The notes under the pieces are model-generated. The model was given only the letters and a program-made list of their open reading frames with translations, was not told the DNA's origin and did no database searches. From Planctomycetota bacterium (GTDB lineage: Bacteria > Planctomycetota > Phycisphaerae > Phycisphaerales > SM1A02), in the NCBI GenBank assembly GCA_022567855.1, contig JADFGE010000066.1, forward strand, positions 1 to 10,290: a DNA stretch of 10,290 nt. The letters run 5' to 3'. Positions 1 to 5,523 of this stretch are shown here, piece after piece (the stretch's first letter is position 1; every line of letters begins with the position of its first letter). The translations under genes were made by a program, and so were the position numbers.

Positions 1-174
1 GATCGGGTGGCTAAGAGACCGTACCCGTTCAAATTTCGAGGCACCGATCTGATCGGGACGAACAACCGGTTGACGAAATGTGAAGAGCATATGCTCGGGT
101 TCCTCAACGATCACTTGAAAAAACTGACGCAACGGCCCTGGCAAGACCGCCGCAGCCGCTTCGACCGTGACTGA
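1..174 (+). CDS. C-terminal end of an unrecognised protein (partial)
   Basis: Frame 1 is open from the first base to a TGA at 172-174 and gives 57 residues. The peptide is basic and polar, with the segment GTNNRLTKCEEHMLGFLNDH in the middle and a strongly basic end containing TQRPWQDRRSRFDRD. It has no membrane segment. The composition (a regular mix of hydrophobic and charged residues, a predicted helix around EEHMLGFLNDHLKKL) suggests a real protein end and not chance readthrough. The start lies outside the window. I do not recognise the family and assign no function. It converges on the minus-strand fragment that ends at 267, leaving a gap of 92 bases with no clear terminator hairpin. Confidence 0.5.
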   Translation, partial: DRVAKRPYPFKFRGTDLIGTNNRLTKCEEHMLGFLNDHLKKLTQRPWQDRRSRFDRD

Positions 175-266
175 CGGGTCTGTGTCGAAAGAACCTGCCT
201 GTGTCAAAGACTCAACTCAGGCCGGGCGCGCCGCAAAATGCCCCCTCGCCCCGCGGCAGCGACATC

Positions 267-650
267 TCAATTGGCGCGAAACTCCGGAAACGGTTGCGCG
301 TCCTTACCCGTCTCGTGCGCTTCCATCTCTTCGATCAACTCGCTCACCGGCTGGAATGCGGAACGGGGCTCAACGCGGTCTTTCTCCTCGCGGAGGACCG
401 TTACCTTCCATTTGGCCAGCCCGAAGGGAACGTCCTTGCTGAGCCAAATCTCGGCGCTGTTCGTCGATCGAAATTGGCGGCTTTCCACGATCAGGCTGGC
501 AGCGCGATTCGTCGCCTCCACCGGACCCAGCTCGATGCCGGGATCGGCCGGCTGTCCGGCGTCTCCATCCCATTGCCGATAGTGCTGCAGCAACGAGAGC
601 ACCGGATACACTTGCAGCACTTTTGACTTAATCGGCTGTACCGGCGCGTC
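267..650 (-). pseudogene. C-terminal remnant of a hypothetical protein, N-terminus missing at the junction with tsaB
   Basis: Read on the minus strand, the last ~125 codons before a TGA at 267-269 have protein-like composition: a stretch containing YPVLSLLQHYRQWDGD, then GIELGPVEATNRAASLIVES, then EIWLSKDVPFGLAKWKV, and an acidic end with SELIEEMEAHETGKD. The pattern 'W-S/K-x-DVPFG-x-K' resembles the C-termini of uncharacterised secreted or periplasmic planctomycete proteins; this is from memory and gives no function. The open frame continues upstream to 1286, but beyond about 650 it is simply the antisense of tsaB, so the real gene has lost its beginning there. No plausible start codon with a ribosome binding site is seen at the break. 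Whether this is a genuine pseudogene or an assembly artefact cannot be told from the sequence. Confidence 0.5.
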
Positions 651-653
651 GGT

Positions 654-1190
654 TTGCAGCCGGAGGCGACCGACGCGGTAGGCGTGTCGATCGGCCCGGG
701 TGGGTTTACCGGACTGCGGATCGCTGTGAGCACGGCGAAGATGCTCGGCGAGGCGCTGGGCTGCGCGCTCGTTGCGGTGCCCAGCGCGTTGGTGGCGGCG
801 GGGTCGTATCAAGGCGCGGGTCCGATCATCGTGGCGCTGGCGTCGAAGGCGGACACCTGTTGGGTGACACGGATCGAGCGGGTCGATGAACGGTGGGCGC
901 CGGCGGACGACGGCCGGCTCGCCGATGCGCGATCGCTGGAGTTGAGGGACATCAAAGCGTTGATTGGCGACGAATTCCTTCCCCGCGGGATCCGCGATGC
1001 GTGCTCGGCGGCGAAGGTGGCGATAATCGACCCGAAGTTCGATCCTCTGGCGTGCCTGGCGGCGACTGAGCAGCGAATGAACGGGGGCGACACGACGGAC
1101 CCGCTGAGTCTGGGTCCGCGGTATCCACGCCGCCCTGAAGCGGTCGTCAAATGGCGCGGGGGGGGGACGGCTGAGTCCCATCGGACGTAA
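654..1190 (+). CDS. tsaB: TsaB, tRNA threonylcarbamoyladenosine (t6A) biosynthesis factor, N-terminally truncated
   Basis: TsaB is the inactive Kae1-like partner of TsaD; with TsaD and TsaE it transfers threonylcarbamoyl to A37 of ANN-decoding tRNAs in the cytosol. The family signature is clear: DAVGVSIGPGGFTGLRIAV followed by STAKMLGEALGC and the conserved VAVPSALVAA strand-helix. The C-terminal end is also typical, SLGPRYPRRPEAVVKW. Family members are usually about 220-240 residues, whereas only about 178 are present. The N-terminal ATPase-like half with the 'ILALDTS' motif is absent, and an in-frame TGA at 624-626 closes the frame just upstream. I looked in the other two plus frames upstream and found no N-terminal TsaB sequence. 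The nominal start is TTG at 654, with family-like residues beginning about 648. No Shine-Dalgarno precedes it. Codons near the end include a run of nine Gs (1158-1166). tsaB is normally needed for t6A synthesis, so a functional copy should exist elsewhere if this one is truly broken. Confidence 0.8.
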   Translation: MQPEATDAVGVSIGPGGFTGLRIAVSTAKMLGEALGCALVAVPSALVAAGSYQGAGPIIVALASKADTCWVTRIERVDERWAPADDGRLADARSLELRDIKALIGDEFLPRGIRDACSAAKVAIIDPKFDPLACLAATEQRMNGGDTTDPLSLGPRYPRRPEAVVKWRGGGTAESHRT

Positions 1191-1324
1191 GGGACCAAGG
1201 GATCGGGGCCTGTGAGACATATGACTTCTGTGCAGGAGCGGTAGCGGCGCGTCAGGCGAGGGCGCTGAAGTTGCGCGAAGCCCCAACCGATGTCAAGTCC
1301 GGCAAGCTAGGGAACTTAGAGGCA

Positions 1325-1340
1325 TCCGCGACCCCGCGGA
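1325..1340. repeat. Perfect 6-bp inverted repeat upstream of the response regulator
   Basis: TCCGCG and CGCGGA are exact reverse complements separated by ACCC. The repeat sits 24 bases before the preferred start codon at 1365 and directly before the alternative ATG at 1341. It could be a small operator, perhaps for autoregulation, or a 5'-UTR hairpin. In GC-rich DNA a 6-bp repeat is also expected by chance, so this is a weak call. I could not identify convincing -35/-10 elements in 1191-1340. Confidence 0.2.
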
Positions 1341-1364
1341 ATGCGAACAATTGTGGGGCTGAAC

Positions 1365-1967
1365 ATGGCGAAGGCGAAGGCGAACGCAGCGGACGGGTGG
1401 GCCGGCAAGCAAGTCTTCACGACCGGTGAGGCGGCGGAGATCTGCAAGGTCTCCCAGCAGACGATCATCCGCTGCTTCGATAGCGGTCGGCTCACGGGGT
1501 TCCGAGTGCCCGGGTCGCGGTTCCGGCGGATCCCGCGCAAGGATCTGCTTCAGTTCATGAAGTCCAACGACATCCCCACGGATGCCCTGGAGAGCACCAA
1601 GCGGCGTGTGCTGGTCGTGGACGACGACGAGCAAATCATCGAGCTGTTCCTCGACGTGCTCAGCCGCGATGACCGCTTCGAGGTCAAGAGCGCCCGGACC
1701 GGGTATGACGCAGGGATGATGACCGAGCAGTTCCGCCCGCACCTCGTTCTGCTCGACTACATGTTGCCGGATATCAACGGCAACCTCGTCTGTGATCGCA
1801 TTCGATCGAACCCGGAGTTGGCGGGAACGAAGATCATCGTCATCTCCGGCGTGGTGAACCAGGACGAGATCGACACGCTGCTTCGCAGCGGCGCCGACGA
1901 CTTCGTCAAGAAGCCGTTCAACATCGAGAAGCTCATCGAGCGAATGTCCGAGATGCTGGGCGTCTAG
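1365..1967 (+). CDS. Response regulator: excisionase-type HTH DNA-binding domain plus C-terminal receiver
   Basis: This is a 200-residue cytosolic protein. Residues about 17-66 form a MerR/excisionase-like helix-turn-helix: VFTTGEAAEICKVSQQTIIR, then the wing FRVPGSRFRRIPRKDLLQFM. Residues about 80-198 are a complete CheY-like receiver. It has the acidic pair D86/D87 (RVLVVDDDE), phosphoacceptor D131 in LVLLDYMLPDING, S161 in IIVISG, and K183 in FVKKPF. All residues for phosphotransfer are therefore present. The order (DNA-binding first, receiver last) is the reverse of OmpR or NarL regulators. ATG 1365 is preferred because the conserved start of the HTH follows closely and a G-rich tract (1353-1357) lies at suitable distance; ATG 1341, in frame, is an alternative adding 8 residues. 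The kinase ORF begins 41 bases downstream on the same strand with a good ribosome binding site, so the two are probably co-transcribed and this is the likely phosphorylation target. Its DNA targets cannot be seen. Confidence 0.9.
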   Translation: MAKAKANAADGWAGKQVFTTGEAAEICKVSQQTIIRCFDSGRLTGFRVPGSRFRRIPRKDLLQFMKSNDIPTDALESTKRRVLVVDDDEQIIELFLDVLSRDDRFEVKSARTGYDAGMMTEQFRPHLVLLDYMLPDINGNLVCDRIRSNPELAGTKIIVISGVVNQDEIDTLLRSGADDFVKKPFNIEKLIERMSEMLGV

Positions 1968-1991
1968 CGCTGACCTCGGATTGCCGGGATC

Positions 1992-2000
1992 AGAGGGGAG
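1992..2000 (+). promoter_or_regulatory. Shine-Dalgarno for the HDOD-kinase gene
   Basis: AGAGGGGAG lies 8 bases before the ATG at 2009. It fixes the start of the long kinase ORF within 41 bases of the stop of the response regulator and supports translation from a shared transcript. Confidence 0.65.
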
Positions 2001-2008
2001 CCGGCGCG

Positions 2009-5000
2009 ATGGCGAGCCGATTGCAGACCAATCACGCCAAGCAAGTCGAGCTGATATTGCAGCAGATGGATTCGCTGCCCACGCTGAGCGCGATCGTGGT
2101 GCGCCTGCTGGAAGTGACAGCAGACGAGCAGTCCGACGCGAGGGATGTGATCGAACTTGTTTCGGCCGACCCCGCCCTGGCGGGGAAGGTTCTGAGGCTC
2201 TGTCGTTGCGTGAACGGCGGCCGGGCACGGCAGATCACGACCATCGACCGCGTGGTGACGATGGTGGGATTCGATGCGGTGCGCAGCGCTGCCCTGTCCG
2301 TGCAGGTGTTCGAGCTTTTTGACGGCGTAAAAAGCCCGGGCGGTGAAGTCCGCTCGGAGCAGCCGGTCTTCGATCGCGAGATGTTCTGGCGTCACAGCGT
2401 GGCGGTGGGCGTCGCGGCGGAGTGGTTGGCCCTTAACACCACTGGCGTCGACAAAGTCAGCTCCGGCGAAGCGTATATCTGCGGGCTGCTTCATGATCTG
2501 GGTGTGCTGGCCCTGCACGTGATTATGCCCCGCAGCTTCGATCGTGTCTGCGAGCTGGCGGAGTCACACGGGTTGTCGCTCGATCACGCGTGCAACCAAG
2601 CCCTCGGAGTCGACAGCCGGGTTGCGGGCAAGCGACTGGGGGACCACTGGCAATTGCCGAGGCGCCTCGTTGACGCTATATGGCTCCACGGTCAGCCGAT
2701 GCAAGCGCTGCGCGGCCTGCCGCATCGGAACCTGATCGCACTGGTGTCGCTGGCCGATGTGTTGGTGCGGCAGCGATACATCACCCCGGTTGGGCACACC
2801 CCACGGGGCGAAGACCTCCTGGCGATGGGCGAGCCGCTGGGACTGGGACGTGACGACGTAGAGCAAGTAGCGTCGCGGCTGCACGATGAGGTGGCTCAGC
2901 GCGCCGCAGCGTTGGGGCTTACCGAGGAGCCGACGACCGATTCCCTGCTGCGATCCATCAGTCGCGCCAATCAGGTGTTGGGACATATCACCACGGCGAT
3001 GAACCGCCAAGTCATGGCGGGTGAGCGGCGAGCTGAGGTGCTGGAGGCGATCGCACAATTTCACGAGGTCGCGCAAGCGGGGTCAATCGAGCGCGTGTTG
3101 GCGGGGATCGTCAGTTCCGGACGTCGCATCCTGCCCAACGCGCAGCTGGGGATCGTGTATCAGGCCGCGGCTGGGGAGCCGTGGGAAGTTCTGCGATTCG
3201 CCGATGACGGACGCCTCTTGAGCCGTAGGCTTCTCTCCCCGCCGTCTACGGCCAGATCGCTTTGCGAGATCGCCGTGGCTGACGGGTGCGGGTTGCGGTG
3301 CGCAGAGCTTGCGCCATGGTTGGAGTCATCGTTGCTTGAGGGTTCCGACCCAGCCGACGTACACGCGATAATGCTGGCCGGAGGATCGGCGGGCGCGGCG
3401 CTGCTTTATGATCAACCCATCGCCCAGCCGCACACGCCGCCGCCGCAGCTCGCCGTACTCCATCGTACGTGGGAGGCTGCGATTGAGGCGGCGGCACACT
3501 ATGCCGCTACCGAAGCGCTGGCAGAGCAATTGGCCCAGGCGAACCGGACCCTCGCCGACACGCGCGATTCGGCCGCCCGATCGCAGGCAATGGCTGCGCT
3601 CGGTGAGCTCGCCGCCGGCGCTGCCCACGAGATGAACAATCCGCTGGCCGTGATTTCCGGTCGGTCACAACTCTTGGCTGAGCGACTACAAGACCCCGAG
3701 CTTCGGTCCGCCGCGCAACAGATTGTCCAGCGATCGCATGATCTGAGCGACATGATTACCGCCCTTCGCGTTGTTGCCGAACCGGCCGAGCCGAAGCCGC
3801 AGTTGGTCGATCTCCACGCCGTTTTGCAAGAAATCGTCACCGAGTTTAGTCCGAGAAACGATGGTGCTTCTCGGATCAAACTTATTGTGGAGGAAGGAGT
3901 TGGGCAGGTCCTCGTTGATCCTGATCATCTTGCCCAGGCCGTGCGAGAGTTGGTTCGCAACGCCTTCGAAGCATCCTCTGACGCTCAGATCGAAGTGCGC
4001 GTTCAAATCGACCCTCTGGATGACCGATTGAAGGTTCAGGTGACGGACACCGGTCCAGGGTTGAGCGACGATGCCCTGGCTCATGCGTTCGCACCGTTCT
4101 TCAGCGACAAGCCGGCCGGCCGTCAGCCGGGCTTGGGCCTCGCCCGTGTCAAGCGGCTCATGGAGGCGAATCGAGGCCGGATCACGCTGAAGAACGGTCC
4201 GACGGGAGGCGCCGTGGCCACGATCTGGTTGCCGGCCGGACGGGCGGCTTTCCAGTCAACGTGGCGCCGCCTGAGGCGGTGCGATCAATCGGCGTCGCCC
4301 GTGGTTCGGAGTCGAGCCGAGCATCGTGCCGGCTGGAGGGGAAGGTTCTCGATGGAATCTCTGGACAAGGAAATCGCGGAAGTCTTCGCCGAGCACCCGC
4401 CGGCGGTTCAGGGGCCTGCGCGGATCCTCATCGTGAGCACCGACGACGAGCTTCGCGCCTGCCTACGGGACAAACTTCTCGAGGACGGCCACCGCTGCGC
4501 GTGCGCCGACAGCCTGATACAGGCCCGCAGCGCGATCGCTCGTCGCCGTTTCGATTTACTGTTGCTCAATCTTGACCTGGCGGATGGCGATGTGCCGGAG
4601 CTGGTGCGCGCCTTGAGATTGGTCTCGCCGCCCACTCGGTCCATCGTCTTTGCCGGTGCCGCCTCCTTCGCGAAAGTCGTCGGCGCCTTGCGGTACGGCG
4701 CCGTGGATTTCATGCGTCTGCCCGCTGATGTCGATCAGCTGTGCGATCGCGTCAAATCGGCGCTGGTCGAAGCCAGGGCCGATATGCTGCGAGAGGAGCG
4801 TTTGTTGCGGCTCAAGTCCGTCTGTAAGAAGCTCGCCGCCGCCCACCATGAAGTGTCCCAGCAAGTGGAGCGGCTGTGCAAGGATCTTGTCGAGGCCTAC
4901 CAGGACGTCTCGCTCCAAATGACCGAGGTGGCCATGGCCAGCGAGTTCCGCACGCTTCTGAAGCAGGAGCTGGACGTCGAGGCGCTCCTGCGCACCGCGT

Positions 5001-5506
5001 TGGAGTACCTTCTGACCAAGACCGATCCGACCAACGCGGCGGTCTTTCTGCCGGACTCAGCCGGCCGGTTCGATCTTGGCGCGTACGTCAACTACGACTG
5101 TCCGCGCGAAACGGTCACCACCTTGTTGGATCATCTGTGCCAATATGTGTGCCCCCAAATGGCCGAGGAGTCGGAGATCGTGGCGTTCAGCGACGCGGCC
5201 GAATTCGCCGCCTGGGTGGGGGCCGAGGTGGGGTTCCTGGCCGGGTGCCAGGTGATCGCCTTCTCGTGCCTTCACGAAGGCGAATGTCTGGCCGTGATGG
5301 TGCTGTTCCGCAGCAAGTCGACGCCCTTCGCCGAGGAGCTTGCCGGCGCGATCGATATTCTCCGCCCGATCTTCGCCGAGCAGATCAGTAACGTGATCAA
5401 AGTGCATCACCGGGCCACGCCCTCCTGGCCCGACGACCCGGCCGCCGGCGACGAATACGACTACAACGACTACGACGACCTGGGCTTCGGCGGATACGCG
5501 GCCTAA
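2009..5506 (+). CDS. HDOD - GAF-like - histidine kinase fused in frame to pseudo-receiver - coiled coil - GAF-like
   Basis: This is a soluble signalling protein of 1165 residues with no membrane segment. Residues about 15-230 are an HDOD domain (SLPTLSAIVVRLLEV, TTIDRVVTMVGFDAVRSAAL, H129, and GLLHDLG with H162/D163). Residues about 350-485 look like a GAF sensor. Residues about 526-595 are HisKA with phosphoacceptor H540 in GAAHEMNNPLAVISG. Residues about 640-743 are the HATPase with N-box N651, D-box D680 (DTGPGLS) and the lid G708 (GLGLA). This half is therefore an apparently active autokinase. Residues 744-781 are an arginine-rich linker. From 782 come a degenerate receiver (to ~905), a coiled coil (~905-985), a GAF-like domain and a Tyr/Asp-rich tail. 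The frame is uninterrupted, but an internal Shine-Dalgarno and ATG at 4352 suggest that the second half is, or was, a separate gene. The preceding HTH-receiver gene is the probable partner. What the HDOD and GAF regions sense is not evident. Confidence 0.8.
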   Translation: MASRLQTNHAKQVELILQQMDSLPTLSAIVVRLLEVTADEQSDARDVIELVSADPALAGKVLRLCRCVNGGRARQITTIDRVVTMVGFDAVRSAALSVQVFELFDGVKSPGGEVRSEQPVFDREMFWRHSVAVGVAAEWLALNTTGVDKVSSGEAYICGLLHDLGVLALHVIMPRSFDRVCELAESHGLSLDHACNQALGVDSRVAGKRLGDHWQLPRRLVDAIWLHGQPMQALRGLPHRNLIALVSLADVLVRQRYITPVGHTPRGEDLLAMGEPLGLGRDDVEQVASRLHDEVAQRAAALGLTEEPTTDSLLRSISRANQVLGHITTAMNRQVMAGERRAEVLEAIAQFHEVAQAGSIERVLAGIVSSGRRILPNAQLGIVYQAAAGEPWEVLRFADDGRLLSRRLLSPPSTARSLCEIAVADGCGLRCAELAPWLESSLLEGSDPADVHAIMLAGGSAGAALLYDQPIAQPHTPPPQLAVLHRTWEAAIEAAAHYAATEALAEQLAQANRTLADTRDSAARSQAMAALGELAAGAAHEMNNPLAVISGRSQLLAERLQDPELRSAAQQIVQRSHDLSDMITALRVVAEPAEPKPQLVDLHAVLQEIVTEFSPRNDGASRIKLIVEEGVGQVLVDPDHLAQAVRELVRNAFEASSDAQIEVRVQIDPLDDRLKVQVTDTGPGLSDDALAHAFAPFFSDKPAGRQPGLGLARVKRLMEANRGRITLKNGPTGGAVATIWLPAGRAAFQSTWRRLRRCDQSASPVVRSRAEHRAGWRGRFSMESLDKEIAEVFAEHPPAVQGPARILIVSTDDELRACLRDKLLEDGHRCACADSLIQARSAIARRRFDLLLLNLDLADGDVPELVRALRLVSPPTRSIVFAGAASFAKVVGALRYGAVDFMRLPADVDQLCDRVKSALVEARADMLREERLLRLKSVCKKLAAAHHEVSQQVERLCKDLVEAYQDVSLQMTEVAMASEFRTLLKQELDVEALLRTALEYLLTKTDPTNAAVFLPDSAGRFDLGAYVNYDCPRETVTTLLDHLCQYVCPQMAEESEIVAFSDAAEFAAWVGAEVGFLAGCQVIAFSCLHEGECLAVMVLFRSKSTPFAEELAGAIDILRPIFAEQISNVIKVHHRATPSWPDDPAAGDEYDYNDYDDLGFGGYAA
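4335..4341 (+). promoter_or_regulatory. Internal Shine-Dalgarno before ATG 4352
   Basis: GGAGGGG within the long kinase ORF ends 10 bases before an in-frame ATG at 4352. Spacing and strength are as good as at the gene's own start, which argues for independent initiation of the downstream module. Confidence 0.5.
4352..5506 (+). CDS. Alternative independent product: pseudo-receiver - coiled coil - GAF-like protein
   Basis: Starting at ATG 4352 gives 384 residues. Residues about 23-135 follow the receiver fold (ARILIVSTDDELRACL, FDLLLLNLDLADGD, YGAVDFMRLPADVD). The acidic pair is replaced by S29/T30, the phosphoacceptor Asp by N73, the Thr/Ser by A101 and the Lys of the K-P motif by L123. Phosphorylation is therefore not expected. 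A charged helical stretch (about 138-205, containing ERLLRLKSVCKKLAAAHHEV) probably dimerises. About 205-345 is a GAF-like domain (TNAAVFLPDSAGRFDLGAYV, GCQVIAFSCLHEGECLAVMV). The end, from 5432, is rich in Asp and Tyr. There is no DNA-binding or catalytic output domain. This call overlaps the last third of the long ORF on purpose: the sequence supports either a fusion or two genes, and possibly both products. Its role as a scaffold or sensor for the neighbouring kinase is an inference. Confidence 0.5.
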   Translation: MESLDKEIAEVFAEHPPAVQGPARILIVSTDDELRACLRDKLLEDGHRCACADSLIQARSAIARRRFDLLLLNLDLADGDVPELVRALRLVSPPTRSIVFAGAASFAKVVGALRYGAVDFMRLPADVDQLCDRVKSALVEARADMLREERLLRLKSVCKKLAAAHHEVSQQVERLCKDLVEAYQDVSLQMTEVAMASEFRTLLKQELDVEALLRTALEYLLTKTDPTNAAVFLPDSAGRFDLGAYVNYDCPRETVTTLLDHLCQYVCPQMAEESEIVAFSDAAEFAAWVGAEVGFLAGCQVIAFSCLHEGECLAVMVLFRSKSTPFAEELAGAIDILRPIFAEQISNVIKVHHRATPSWPDDPAAGDEYDYNDYDDLGFGGYAA

Positions 5507-5523
5507 AACTGCCCGAGACGTTT

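Noticed and set aside
179..212. Imperfect direct repeat (CTGTGTCGAAAGA and CTGTGTCAAAGA) between 174 and 267
   Set aside because: Only about 12 bases with a mismatch/indel and just two copies; not enough to call an attachment site or operator.
650..1286. Minus-strand open frame continuing upstream of the fragment that ends at 267
   Set aside because: From about 650 to 1286 it lies antisense to tsaB and its translation is a typical arginine-rich shadow; the open frame is a by-product of GC-rich coding sequence.
2489..2500. Catalytic HD phosphodiesterase activity from the HD pair in the HDOD domain
   Set aside because: Many HDOD domains retain GLLHD-like residues without the full metal-ligand set, and I do not see the HD-GYP motif, so enzymatic activity is not claimed.
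1293..2518. Long minus-strand open frames opposite the response regulator and HDOD region
   Set aside because: They are antisense to clear receiver and HDOD domains and have Arg/His-rich low-information composition with no recognisable motif.
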